64,000 nt of DNA from Ceriagrion tenellum (Eukaryota; Arthropoda; Insecta; Odonata; Coenagrionidae), in contig OY720643.1 of NCBI GenBank assembly GCA_963169105.1, positions 130,004,041 through 130,068,040 on the forward strand, read 5' to 3'. The notes under the pieces were generated by a model that worked only from the letters and a program-made list of their open reading frames with translations, ran no database searches and had not been told where the DNA came from. Shown here one piece after another: positions 11,461 through 22,843 of this stretch. Each line of letters begins with the position of its first letter. The first letter of the stretch is position 1. A program made the translations under genes and the position numbers.

Positions 11461-13180
11461 GGCTCCGCTGCCCAATACTTCTTCAGCATCGGACATGAAG
11501 GGAATAGATGTAGACATGCCGTGCTATCGTTGCGGGGCGAAGTTCCTGAGAGTCGAGACCAATTTTCTTCAGTTGCCTCTTAAATAATCTTAATTGGAAT
11601 CAGTGTCATTGGTCTCCCAGTATCTATCTTGATTTATTGTTTGTACGCACCGAAGCTTTGATGGAGTTGTATAATATTTAATTGCCTCATCGCCTGATAG
11701 TGTACAGTGAATAAAAGCACTGTGAATAATGTAGTCAAATGTCATCTAAGCTACCCTTCTTTTAAGCAGTCGCAGTTACAGAAAATTCGTCGCGTTATAG
11801 ATTTCTTTAGCGTTATTAATTCTTAATACGTATTTTTATTCTTCATGACTCCTACGCTTTGCTCGTGGCCAGTAATCCCTATTGTGATATGGGATTGGTA
11901 TTTGACAAAATAATCTTAATTTTAAGTTACCTCTGTTGCTATACTTTAGGTTCGCTACCGGCTTTGTAGTCGTTGTTTTGAGTCGTTAATGTGTTGTATA
12001 TCGGTACCGACTCTTCGCGATTCTTGGGTAATACCATTGGACGTCATACATCGGAATCTACCTATTACTGAGTGCAAAAGTCTGTCTGTCCGAGTGCTTA
12101 TTAACAGCGGACTGTTGGTTTGTGTCCTGTTGTTTAGCCAGTTTTTGAAAGTCTTGTTGAAAACCTTCCTTCATCTTTCCTTTCATTTTTCAATTAGTTT
12201 CGCAGAATTCGAGTTTCATTTTCTGCTACATCCCATCATTACTGTCTGTTAAATGGATAGCAGAGCTGTTACCTCTTGGTTAGGTTAATTCCTTGATTAT
12301 TCCACTCTGGTGGGTTGAGTCTTTGAACCCTTCCCTACCACTCGTCAAAGAATGCAGTCCAAATGATGGCACCTGTTTTGTATAAGCGATGCTACATGTT
12401 TTTCCTCAGTTTTTATCGTGCTTGAGAATTGGCTTTCGCGGACGATTGCACCAGGAGGTCATCAAGTGCCTCTCCGATGGCTTCTCCTTACTTCCACTTC
12501 ACGTCGGTATCGCCTTCTGCCGCCGGGAACATTACGCACAACACCCATCAACGATTCTGTCGCGAGTAACGACCGACAGGTGCGCCAGAAAGCGTCCTCA
12601 TCCCCTCCTCGCCCTCCACCGGGATCAACCAACTCACTGGATTTCAGAATCTCCCAGCTTAGCACTCTCGGCCTCCCTCCGGGCGATGCTGCATTCTGTG
12701 ATGCCCACACGACGCGTCGGGTGCGGGCCAAGTCAGGGCACAGCATTCACCGCTTCACCCCGTTCTCTCGTTGCGTGTCGGTGTCGGCTCTCTCACCCCC
12801 TCTCTCGCTCTCTGCCAACTCCACCCTCATCCAACCACCCTCCCCCAACATTGCTCTGCTCGCAGATTTGCTGGTTCCCGGAGCAACATGACGGTGCAAT
12901 CGTTGCTCTCAGCGACACGTGTGGCTAGCCTGTTGTTTCCTCCCCCTACCCTCCTCTTTCTACCTACTCGAGCTAAGATAGGACGAGGGGTGAATGCGTA
13001 AAATAGAGACGCCCGGACCCTATCCGTGCCACCCCTTGGTGTCGTCACACACTCGGAAATAGAACATTTGCGTGTCACGCTTTCATGAGACCTCTTCCTT
13101 TGCACTCTTCGTCTCTTCCACCGCCTTCCCCTTTTCCGCCCAATGTGTGTCTAATGTATGTATATATATATATATAATCG
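11461..13180. other. No recognisable gene; CpG- and pyrimidine-rich from about 12.4 kb
   Basis: The part from 12390 to 13140 is GC-rich with overlapping open frames on both strands (up to 179 codons). No domain, low complexity and mutual overlap argue for chance. The pyrimidine-rich stretch resembles the 3' flanks of the PLE copies elsewhere in the window. Confidence 0.45.
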
Positions 13181-13182
13181 TT

Positions 13183-13408
13183 CGATCATTCACTGAAATC
13201 GCTCAGCGGCAAATACGCACATATATAAATGTTTATACAAAAAGGCAGAACGAAAGTGGATAGGAAAACACAAAATCAACGAACACAATGGTGGTATGAA
13301 GACGTAAAGATGGCCGATTCCAAGCAGAAAAAATTCGACTGGACCGGGAATCGAACCACGGACCTTTGAATTTCGCGTCCAATGCTCAGACCACCAAGCT
13401 ACCCAGTC
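13183..13408 (-). mobile_element. tRNA-headed SINE, copy 1
   Basis: Read on the minus strand, a 72-base tRNA-like head (13408 down to 13337) is followed by a T6 run, the linker TTGGAATCGGCCATC, a body of about 130 bases and a (TA)n tail. The head folds into a cloverleaf: acceptor GACTGGG/TCCAGTC, D stem GCTT/GAGC, anticodon stem TTGGA/TTCAA. Its B box GGTTCGATTCC is perfect and its A box (TAGCTTGGTGG) is near-perfect. The body matches the copies at 54.5 and 55.0 kb at roughly 85 percent by eye. Pol III transcription from the internal promoter is expected for this class. Confidence 0.8.
13337..13408 (-). ncRNA. tRNA-like Pol III head of SINE copy 1
   Basis: All four stems can form. The anticodon loop reads CGCGAAA, so position 33 is G instead of the near-universal T and the T stem has two mismatches. 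That argues against a working tRNA and for a SINE promoter. A T6 run, a possible Pol III terminator, begins three bases after the acceptor stem. The repeat copies at 54.66 and 55.13 kb confirm that it is dispersed. Confidence 0.7.
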
Positions 13409-13451
13409 TACTAAGAATCCATTGGAATCGGCGGGGGATTTATAGGAACTG

Positions 13452-13452
<1 letters not shown>

Positions 13453-13484
<32 letters not shown>
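13453..13484. repeat. (AT)n microsatellite
   Basis: An uninterrupted AT dinucleotide run between the SINE promoter side and the hammerhead palindrome. Confidence 0.9.
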
Positions 13485-13488
<4 letters not shown>

Positions 13489-13717
13489 TTGCCAGAGGAA
13501 GGCAGACGACAAACACAGAAAACAAAAAAATGATGAACACACTTACAAAGTTTCTTGATATTTCGGTGCCACTAGCACCTTGGTCGCAAGAGCGAAGAAG
13601 CTCTCTTCGCTCTTGCGACCAAGGTGCTAGTGGCACTGAAATATCAAGAAACTTTGTAAGTGTGTTCATCATTTTTTTGTTTTCTGTGTTTGTCGTCTGC
13701 CTTCCTCTGGCAAACTT
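13485..13717. repeat. Near-perfect 233-bp palindrome with hammerhead-like cores
   Basis: Two arms of about 115 bases face each other around 13600. Read outward from the centre, each arm has GACCAAGGTGCTAGTGGCAC, then the GAAA box, then a tail with TTTGTAAGTGTGTTCATC and a T-rich run. It ends in CTGGCAAACTTT and an AT-rich run. GGTGC and GCACC can form stem II of a hammerhead ribozyme. The CTGATGA box is degenerate. The same arm occurs singly at 54092-54192. This fits two PLE-type terminal units joined head to head. The RNA would form a long hairpin. Confidence 0.75.
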
Positions 13718-13754
13718 TTATATATTCGTCACTTAAGTGATCCTAAGTGCAGTT

Positions 13755-13770
13755 ATATATATATATACAT

Positions 13771-13839
<69 letters not shown>
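13755..13839. repeat. (AT)n then (AC)n microsatellite
   Basis: AT dinucleotides run from about 13755 to 13825 with a short interruption, followed by about eight AC units. They lie just outside the palindrome, as at the ends of the related units at 54 kb. Confidence 0.9.
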
Positions 13840-13849
13840 GAGTAAATGG

Positions 13850-16400
13850 GTGCTTGCAATTTGCAAGCGAGGGGGGAGGTGTTATATGATGATACTCTTT
13901 AAATAAGGAAAACAACAATGAAATCTCTCAAGTCTGCGTGCTACATGTAATCAAAGAAAATTATTATTCTCGAAAATGAAACACGCATCCCATGAGGTAT
14001 GGATACCAGACAGTTCTAGTACAAACTTATATTGTATGTCATCCGGATATTAACGACTTTTCAAAATACTATAATCACTATACCGAAACGAACGTGGAAC
14101 CACAGGAATATCATCATAACCTCATTTGACGGCATATAAGACGCTCTTCTACGTTAGATATTTCATTTCTGTGCAGCATACTTATTAAGTGCTCACGTGA
14201 AGAATTTTACTTCGATCGGAATCGAGATTTTTAATATACTAATTTTCATATTCAGTTTTTCTCTTCCAATCTTCTACATGTTTTTTTAATGAAAACTACA
14301 ATATCATGAAGCTTGGTTGGTTGAAATTGGTCATCAAAGCTACGGTAGATGCCAGGAAAAGGTTGAAGAAAATATACTCAGTACTTAGCAGTGCGAAAAA
14401 TGGTATAAAGAAGACTAAATAACATGCACTTAGGATACCCAACTCATATATGTAAAGCTATCGATTGCAATAACTCGAAGCCTAATCGATTTTATTTTAA
14501 CTTTTACATAATATCGACACATAAATCTAACCCTCCCTTAAAACTGGCCCGCCGCGCTGAGTTCCAAACCTCGAATCGACACTCGACCCTGCGACAATGA
14601 AGAAATATATCCATAGCAACAAAAGTGAAAAAATTTATATAATTCCAAATAAAAGTTTAAAAATGTCAGTTTTAAGGTAGGTAGGAAAGAATCGATTGCA
14701 AGAATAAGATTCTTCAAACATTCAGCCTCATATTTGTGAAAGAATCAGTCTTGTAGCTTAATTATTTCATATTTTAATGACGAAAGAAAAAAGGTCCGCG
14801 CCTCAATTTTTCATTTTTCCCATATAATCCCCATAATTTCCCATATAATTCTGGCGAAGGCGGTTGTGGCCGCCGGAATATATTAACAAATCTGTGAGCC
14901 CTGTGAGAGTGATCCATACGTCCCCGCTATTGTTCTCCTCTATTAATCTATATATCCCCTTTCCTCCGTATGTTCCTCAATTGCTCTCAATTTCTCCTTT
15001 TCTCTGTGCTTTGCTTTACCTCTTCTCCTACTCTTCTGTCAGTTGGAACTTATCTACTTCCTCATTCCTCTCGTGTCGAATAAAATTGTGTCTTTCTGTT
15101 CTCATGCCTTGGTCTCTCTGGTCGGTCGTCGCGTAGCAGAATCCAAAATCCTTCTCTTCCCATTCCGTACCATGCATCTCCGACCCTTGGATACTCCTCT
15201 TCCCGCCTGCTTCGTTTATTACGCTTCATTTGGTTCACTTTGTTCCTCCCTCCCAACTGACCCTCAACCCACCCTCGCACGTGTGTCCTCCCCCTTCTCG
15301 CACTGCCTTTCGGGAAGGAGACGAGATCCCGCGTCGTCGTTCGATGCCGCGTCGTATCTCTCTCCCTCTCATGAGGATTGGAGGAATGGCTGACCGCGCC
15401 TCTCGAGTCGCCTTTTTCCTGACTGCTGTCCCCAGCCCCGCCCGGCCACGTATCGCGTGGCGCGAGTCCTCGATTGAGCGAGCCATGCGATACTGCGATG
15501 CAAGTGTTCATCGTGGTGTGATGGCTTTTATACGTGGAGCGTATCGTGACGTGAATGTGGATTCGAGTCCTTCCATGACATTTTGCAGTTGAACAATACT
15601 GATTTGGTTTAGGAAGAACTTAAAAGTGAACCAATTTTTCACGGTTGTGTGCCTAGAATTCTGACTTCCCTCATAGATTCTTCGGTCGCAAGATCCGCGT
15701 CCCCCCGAACGGCATTCGTGGTGTATACAAATTGGCTGCATTTCCGTCAGTTGCAGCATTATCTTGCACGCACTATGGCACTCGCGGTATTTTACGACTT
15801 TTTATGGTTGCTATTTTGAATTATGTATGCTTAGCCTAAGGTTTTACTGACTGTAAATAAGCCTCAGAAATTAGTTTTAAATATTCAAATGGCGTGAACC
15901 TACGTCCGCTTATTGAGCGTAGCGTATCTTGTCATGTCACTGTCGCGATATTGCGATTTAGATATTGTTTTTTGTTAGAGTAGATTGCCAGAACTCAGGA
16001 TTTCGACTCATTCACCTGTGATTCTCTTAATCACGTTACACTGCAATATTTCATCAATTAAATGATGTCAAGGTGCAGCTAGGGTTGTATCTCAACTGGG
16101 CAGCAATTTATGCAAGAGCATTTGCATGCCTTGGCTAAAACGATATGTGAGAAAAAGGTTAAATAATTCAACATTCTGAGTGAACTCTCTTCGTAATAAT
16201 TGAGAGTTTGGTGAGGGTTACCGTTGAGCATCAGAGAATATGGGATCCCTGGTTTGTCACGACTGCATCTAAATGTACTTATACCTTGCTATCCTCCTGG
16301 TTTTCTCCGGGCTCTCGATTGTGGGGTGAAATACGAAACATTGTCCTTATAAATATAAAATCCGAAGATTCTTGTGAAATTGTGTGGAACTTATGCATGG
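13850..16400. other. No recognisable gene
   Basis: 13850-14880 is AT-rich. 15200-15560 is CpG- and pyrimidine-rich, with overlapping frames on both strands (longest 149 codons) that have no domain. These look like chance frames in GC-rich DNA. Confidence 0.5.
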
Positions 16401-16456
16401 TGCATAAATGAAAAAACTGCAATTTTCCGCAGTATCAATACTACTACGACGCAGGT

Positions 16457-16481
16457 TTCGATGTTTTAAAATCATCATCAG
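16457..16481 (-). ncRNA. Mirror hammerhead-like core of the 16.4-kb palindrome
   Basis: On the minus strand CTGATGA is followed by a GAT-ATC hairpin and GAAACCTGCGTCGTA. The base-paired ends that would make stem I are less clear than in its plus-strand partner. Confidence 0.45.
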
Positions 16482-16503
16482 GTACAAATGTGCACCTAAC
16501 TTC

Positions 16504-16556
16504 ATTTGTACCTGATGATGATGTAAAAACATCGAAACCTGCGTCGTAAAACAAAT
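16504..16556 (+). ncRNA. Hammerhead-ribozyme-like motif (PLE type), best preserved copy
   Basis: Stem I can form between ATTTGT (16504-16509) and ACAAAT (16551-16556). CTGATGA lies at 16512-16518. Stem II pairs GATG (16520-16523) with CATC (16530-16533), with one extra T before it. GAAA lies at 16534-16537. A two-base stem III, AC with GT, closes the loop CTGCGTC. The predicted cleavage base is the A at 16548. Short stem III hammerheads are known from Penelope-like elements. The extra T and the weak stem III may lower or abolish activity of a single copy. Confidence 0.55.
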
Positions 16557-16599
16557 TTATGTTGTGGAAAATTGCAAAGTTTTCATTTATGCATCAGGT

Positions 16600-17900
16600 T
16601 GTCCTTATATGTACATGAAAATGTTGGGTGTTGCTTTTACACATCTTCTCTATCGTTAATGGCAGGTAACCGTTCATTCATTGCTCGTTTTTCAATTATC
16701 TCGTCCGTATTTGCACATGTTTTTTATCAGGTCCTCCTGTCGAATTTCATGTCTATGAATATGCGTAATAAGCCAATCTGTATACATTGTGTATGTGATC
16801 TAAAAGTGGTAAAAATATTTGTTTTGTGTTATCTATATCTTCATTTTGGCACTTTTGCATAATATTTGTGGTCGATTAAATAAAACTGAAGTGTCGATAG
16901 TGATAGGTTTTTTATCTTCCATTATTTTATGTCAAGAATAAGAGCCAATAACTAGGCGTAGCGTTCAGTCAAAAACAGTTTCATTAAGTTAATATCCATT
17001 AGCGTCACCATAATATTCACTCCTTCATTCAGCGGAATGTCCATAATTTCTTTTTTATGAACTGTTTTAATGTTAAGGTTTTACTTTTGGTTGATCATCG
17101 ATATTCGTGAGCCTCTTTCCCGTTCCTATCCGAACGGTTGCTAGGCGCAATGGAGCAGCTCGCTCGCACCGTTCACTTTGAAGACCTATTCGAAAAGTAG
17201 AGCTATTCGAAAAGTGTAGTTTTCTCCACTCTCCCGAAGGCGGGCGCTGTTGTTGTGCGATCAGACGTCTATTTTCTCTGTTCTTAGTCTCTTGCCTCGA
17301 CGAAATCAATCAGCAAGGCACGTAGCTCAATTACTATTTTGCGGCAGTGGACTGCAATGCAGAATGAACGGTCCCATCTGCATCGCTTCAGATTCTTTTC
17401 ATTGCTGCTTCACGACCCCACCCATTCTTGCATGGCGATCTCTGGGTACCTTGAAGCATGGAGTATGCATTCTGTTTCCTTGAGTGAAATGATCTAAAAA
17501 AAGAGGACTTACTTCCTGTAGAAGTGAAGGATCTGGTGTTTTCCCGGCGAATGATACGAATATATTCTTCCCAGGTCGCCAGCAGTTACCCGGGACCCTG
17601 ACCCTCTAGGGAGCCCGTGAAGAATTTACTTCTGTGGAAGTGCTTCCCGCAGTGGTGCTGAATACATAGTCGGATCCATTTAAAGGTTTATTATATTGGG
17701 GCGCAGCGCTGGATCATATCGTTAAGGAATTGAGACAAAATAGGAATTAGAAACGATCACAAATTCCAACGTTGATCCTCCTCGAAAAGTCATTAGGATT
17801 CTACAACCCTGTTTCAAAGACCGCTGTAGTGAATGGCGGAAATTCCGAAGTCGTTCCCGTGCGACACGCTCGTCCCACCCGCTTCTTGCGTTCTCATCCC
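16600..17900. other. No recognisable gene
   Basis: AT-rich to 17.1 kb, then mixed composition. Frames at 17073-17309 (minus) and 17250-17483 (plus) overlap and have no domain. Confidence 0.5.
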
Positions 17901-17902
17901 CA

Positions 17903-18810
17903 CTTCGTCACAGGGTGACAGTAAACATAAAACATATAAAAAGCAAACTCCCGAGTTTAAAATTTTCGGTGGGTCGCCCGCACCTTCATCAGTGATAGAA
18001 TGAGGATTGAGGAGGAAGAATCGTATAGGAGGGGCGGTGAGGGGAAGGAGCAGGTAGGAAGGAGTGGGTAAGGGCGGGGAGGGAAGGAGCCAAAGACCTA
18101 TTCGGGAGAAGGAAACAATGTAGCGAAAAGTGGGGGGAAAAATTAATGGGAACGGTTGAGGCCAGGTGGACAGAGGGCGTTAAAAAATCGGATGCAACAT
18201 TGTTCTAATGTCTTCAGACTAATAATAGTGGCTGTGGGCGGGAGGGATGCCAGAATGGCTGCATTGTAGCAGTCATCAAATTTTACATTGTGGGAGGCAG
18301 CATGTGTGGGGACAGAGAAAGAGAAGTTGGTTGAAGTGGGATTGCAAGAAGCACGGTGATTGTTAATTCTAATATTGAGGGGGTACTACAGAGCCCAATG
18401 TAAAAAGCTGTACATAATTTACAAATAAGGATATATTCTATTTTTGTTGTGGCACAGGAAGGGGAGGTAACAGAAGGAAGAAAACGATTAACGAATTTTT
18501 TGGGTAATCGGTCTGTAATTAGCATTAAACAAGTTTTGCATCTTGGCCGGTTACAACGGGTGGCTGGAGCTTTAGAAATATTCAAAGATTTATGGAGGGG
18601 GTTAGTGGCTCTAAATATAGCAGACAGGTACGGGGGACGTTTGTATACAACAGAGGGACATTTAGGGAATAAATTAGTAGTGGCAGGATTGCTAGAAAGT
18701 ATTGGGAATAATTCTTTGAGGAGATGTTTTAGGGACTGTACGCCTGAGAAGAAAGTGGTGCAGATAGAAATATTGTTGTACTTGGGACAAGAAGTTGATT
18801 TAGGTTGGTA
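17903..18810 (-). pseudogene. Penelope-like element, 3' half, with frameshifts
   Basis: Read on the minus strand, the linker region gives GVQSLKHLLKELFPIL and, further on, VVYKRPPYLSAIFRAT, as in Penelope proteins between the reverse transcriptase and the nuclease. Next come CNRPRCKTC (a metal-binding-like Cys cluster) and YILICKLCTAFYIG, the start of the GIY-YIG nuclease. A one-base shift near 18370 moves the frame so that LNIRINNHRASCNPTS continues the nuclease. The protein ends near 18150. The pyrimidine-rich 3' flank leads into a hammerhead core (17992-17964) and the tail with CACCCTGTGACGAAGT. The reverse transcriptase domain is missing. Decayed, not functional. Confidence 0.8.
17964..17992 (-). 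ncRNA. Hammerhead core downstream of the PLE coding relic
   Basis: CTGATGA, then a hairpin with GGTG pairing CACC, then GAAA, all in the right order and spacing on the minus strand. It follows the PLE nuclease region by about 150 bases, which ties hammerhead units in this genome directly to a PLE. The expected stem III (AATTTT) is minimal, and I could not find a convincing stem I. Confidence 0.55.
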
Positions 18811-18839
18811 CGGTTTTCTAAGGATTTAACTCTTCCATT

Positions 18840-21800
18840 ATCCACCGCACGTTTGGTCTAATATATATGCGTTGTGTTGTGTATTTACATCTTTAATGTA
18901 TTTTTTTTTACATCAGGCCTTGGTGCAAAAATACATCCGTGAAACTTTGGCCTGAGGTATGTAACCTTGTCTTTTTGGAGTCCGACCCTCCAAAAACACA
19001 TTTTGAAGATTCTTGGTAGTGGAACAAATTAGGGGTTTCGCTGCAAAGGCAAAGAAAGTCTACCTTGTTTGTTTTACCTACCTTTTAACACTACGTTTGA
19101 TAGTTTGTTTAACACTACCTTTGATAAGGAAATAAGAAATCGAAACTTGTCAGGCACCAGTGTCGAGATACTGTGAAAAATTACTGAGAATTATGTATCC
19201 TAGTAATCATGAGGAACTCGTTATCCAATGATAGATATATTTGCATAGCTTGATTTCGTGAAGTTGTCGTTGCCCATTTCTTGCTTCAAATTTACTGGCT
19301 TTTCTATTCGCACCATTGATATTTCATTTAAATTCCGAAAAAACCTTGAAATCTCTACCAAGCGTTCTGTGGCTTAAAATTATGAGTCTTAATCATTCGT
19401 AACATGTGCATTACACGTCTGAAACGCTTCCAAAGCGGTGAAAATATATGATTTCAATTTATTTAGTACTGGTTTCCACAAAGGGGAGGGCTTAAGCGTG
19501 CAAAGATTTTCCATTTAGTGGAGATATTCTCGAATTGTAAGGTTTTCAAAAATTCAAGTTCATGGGCGAGTGTGTGCTTGAGGTTGAGAACTAGTTTTGG
19601 TGGGCATAAGCTTGTTAATCTGAAGATTCAACTTTTGAAGGATCCAGAGTGGGTCCCTTGTAACCAGAACGTGGAATGATCTCAATTTCCAGTCAACGGA
19701 GGAGAGCAAGAATCGCAATAATTTTCCATTATTTTTTCTGCGAATAATTTCTACCTATGAGATCAATGTAATGAAGTTGTAAAATAGTAATGGGATCATC
19801 TACTAATATGTTGTTACAACACTGAAGCTACCGCCAATCGATAAATTTCAGCATTCAAAAAGGAACACTCTAAATACTTATTTATGGGTCCATTTATCGG
19901 TAATATAAGATGGATTACGAATTAAATCGAGAGAATGGCGTCGTTGTCTATCCTCAATGTCAGTTCTCACTGGTTTTCAATCGGTACTCATCGTGTGCGT
20001 AGATGTAAGGGGAGGGGCGCGTCCTTCACCGTGCTCCTCGCAAGGCGCTCTTGTCGCTCGCATCCTTCCTAAGCACGCTCACCCTTCGAAGCCCGAAAAC
20101 CCTCTCTTTCGAAGCGAATGGACTGAATTGGGCTCCATTCTCCTCCCTCCCGCCCCACCTCCTCTCAAAAGTGGCGTCCATGATTGTTATGTCCTTGGCG
20201 TTTTTTTTTCCTGTTGCCCCCCCCCCCCCCCCCCCCGCGCGGGAAGCCTCCGAGTAGCTCATCCTTCGCTGTCCTTTCCTTTTGTCTCTCCCTGTCTCTC
20301 TCTCTCTTATGAACTCCTGACACACACACACACACACACACACACACGCGCGCTCACACACGCGTGCATGTTTACATAAGTATAAGTATACTTCATTTAT
20401 TTGTTATAAATTACAATCTTTGCATTATTAATCTCAATCTGTGTATAACACACCCGAATTCCTCTATCTCTCTTTATCTTTCTTTCCGGAATTTTTATTC
20501 CACTAATACGTGTATGTACGAATGTGGTCGATAAATGCATGCCCTCTGTCATGTCGTGTTCCATTGACTTAATATTTTTCACTGATTTTATTCATTCTTC
20601 TACTCTGTGTGTGTCAAATGTATTGCTGGCATGTGTTTAATTTTTTGTTTCTTTTTTGGTGGCTTTCTGATACCTCTGTATTACGATATGCATGTGTGAT
20701 TGGATGTGTAAGGAGTATGTTTTCTTCTCTTTTGTTGGAATTCGTGTGGATGTGTTTTGAAACTTAAAAGAGTCTTACCAAAAGTAAAGTGAGACGAAAG
20801 CATCTTATTTTTCTTTCTATTTATTATTTGGGTGTATCTGTGAAATGAAGCTGTAAATTTTACTTGCATGATGGACTGCTTGTTTGTATTTTGTCAAATA
20901 TATCTTTCTTATATACTGGTGATGTGTGTTGGTTTGAGGACGATGAATGAGTTTACCCGCCGTAACAGTTTCCTAATATTGTTAAAATTTTCACCATTTG
21001 TTGTCTTTGGGTGAATGCTGGTGTTCAGCATTGTTTTCTGTAAGTGGCATCGAACAAGATGTTGGTGTTGTGGTTCTATAGGTGTTACCCTATTGATGCA
21101 GTTTATTAAAAAAATATGTCCATGCGTGAGAAACAAGCTTTGATTGTATGGAGCTATGTTTTACTCGGGGGTGTCCTACCTTAAAATTATGAAACCACTG
21201 CTCTGATTATTATGTTGATCGGTGTTGGTTGGAAAACCATAAATGTCACAAATTCTTCCTCACCCTTGTTTTTCTCGATTTCATCAGTAACTGCTAGTTT
21301 CAGCCACCCGCACTTCATCCTTATTACTGTTACACTTAATTAAGTGTAATTTAGTTGGATTTTCCCAATCAACTTCCGTTTTTCTATTGAATGTGTCCCG
21401 TTGGAACCTGTGTAAATTCTGAGCTTTTAATTGAGTTTGACTTTTGGCATCGATTTAAATTTTTAAGGCTGTTATTGTTATTTACTTTAGCACAGCTGTA
21501 ATGTGGACACCCTCGTTAAAATGTCTTCCTGAGTGTGTTCTTCTTTATAATTGTGATTGCCTTGTGTGTGTTAATTCACTCTCTCGATTGTCGCAGTAGC
21601 ACGAGCATGATGCACATTTTATTGCGCCTATCCCTTTGCTACTTAATGCTCTCGCTCTTGCCTTTTCACCATCAAGTAGCTACTTTTTCGAGGCCCGTTT
21701 TCTTTATATTTTCCTGCCGTAAGTTTTTGATATCCCTAGGTGTTCTTTCGTCCAATACATGCCCGAACATTCGTCCATCGTGCCTCTATTTTGCTTTATT

Positions 21801-22690
21801 TCTTCATAAAGTGCTCATTTTTCATTGCTGGTCAACCTTTCGAATGAATCAGAGAAATACTAATGAAACCACGATTATGTCATTCTTTGGTAATTCTTGT
21901 CGTTTTAATTTCCTGTGAGGGTATTTTTTCAACGATTTCCTGTAATTTGATGAAAGGGCCTCTTGAATTGATTCTGATTTTACTACTCACATTTTACTAC
22001 TCACATTTGACCCAAAAATGGCCTTTAATTTTTTTCTATCGTAAATTAAAAATTTCAATAATTATTCAGACGTACAATTTTCATCACCTTCGGCATGAAC
22101 TCTATTGATGTCAAAATTTATATGTGGATACTTGCCCTCGGATATTTACGAACTTTTATCCTAGGTATTACTTGTAATAGTATGGAAGTTCCCAGAGCTA
22201 ATTTTCTCCTGCCCTCTTTCCTTGCAGTCATAGCTTCGTTGCTTCCTTGTCTTCACCATTTGTAATTATTGATAGATTTGTATCTCTTTAAGCTATTTGA
22301 ACCTATTCTATCTCTATGTAGTGCATGAAGTCATGTTTGTGTGCCAATTTCTTACCCCGCCTATAATCGAAAGATTCATTAATGGCCATTTTTGTGGGTT
22401 TTTTCGCTTCATTTGATTTATTTATAGGAGCCCCTCATGACGTTGATCTAGAGCACGGTGGTTATACTCGGCTTATGCAAACGTTACCCTAAGTTTATTT
22501 GCTTTTATAATTTATTTTGTGTCCCATCCTCATCTCAGAATCTTTCGAAACTTTTTTTTGCTTCGTGACGCCCCTTTTGAATGGCTATGCTTGCTTGACG
22601 CACGTCCTTCCTCTAACACCCTTTACTTAAACGATTGGCTTCCTACCCTCACGAAATCCGCGTGTCCCTTTTGACTAAAGCAATGAGAGC
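18840..22690. other. No recognisable gene; simple repeats
   Basis: Mostly AT-rich. A poly(C) run lies near 20217-20236 and an (AC)n run at 20320-20346. Near 19086-19126 the string TTTAACACTAC occurs twice. Near 21980-22010 a TTTACTACTCACAT duplication is present. None of the open frames has a domain. Confidence 0.55.
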
Positions 22691-22697
22691 GATTTTT

Positions 22698-22843
22698 TTA
22701 ATCAAATGAAATAAAGATGAGTGCTGTTGTTGTTTTGGTGCCCGTAATATTCTCCACGGTGTCCGGATTGACGGCGACCTCATCGCCAGAGCCTTCGATC
22801 TTCTTGTTTCCGGGACCCGCTGCAAGGATGCGCCACCATCTCC
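22698..22843 (-). CDS. Candidate terminal exon of an unrecognised host gene
   Basis: On the minus strand a strong pyrimidine-rich tract (T-runs at 22848-22870) ends in GAAG, a plausible splice acceptor. It opens into 47 codons and a TAA at 22698-22700. The peptide includes GPGNKKIEGSGDEVAVNPDT and then VENITGTKTTTALI, hydrophilic and balanced, unlike the aromatic and hydrophobic junk elsewhere. An alternative acceptor (CTTGCAG) lies inside the segment, at about 22824. No protein family is recognised and upstream exons would lie to the right. This could still be chance. Confidence 0.3.

Larger units (their letters stand above)
16401..16594. repeat. 194-bp palindrome carrying two hammerhead cores
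   Basis: The arms begin TGCATAAATGAAAA and end TTTTCATTTATGCA. Each arm contains CTGATGA, a short hairpin and GAAACCTGCGTCGTA, pointing outward from a centre near 16497. The outer parts (GTTGTGGAAAATTGC against GCAATTTTCCGCAG) are less well matched. This is the same head-to-head layout as at 13.5, 29.9 and 54.3 kb. Confidence 0.8.

Noticed and set aside
12389..12928. 179-codon plus-strand frame
   Set aside because: GC-rich DNA with overlapping open frames on both strands, no domain, no splice context.
13190..13672. 160-codon minus-strand frame with YIYIYI runs
   Set aside because: It reads through the SINE, the (AT)n run and a hammerhead arm; it is repeat DNA.
15062..15511. 149-codon minus-strand frame rich in Arg, Gly and Glu
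   Set aside because: Antisense of a C/T-rich region; typical chance frame in CpG-rich DNA.
18449..18829. 126-codon plus-strand open frame
   Set aside because: It is the antisense of the Penelope-like linker and Cys cluster, which are recognisable on the minus strand.
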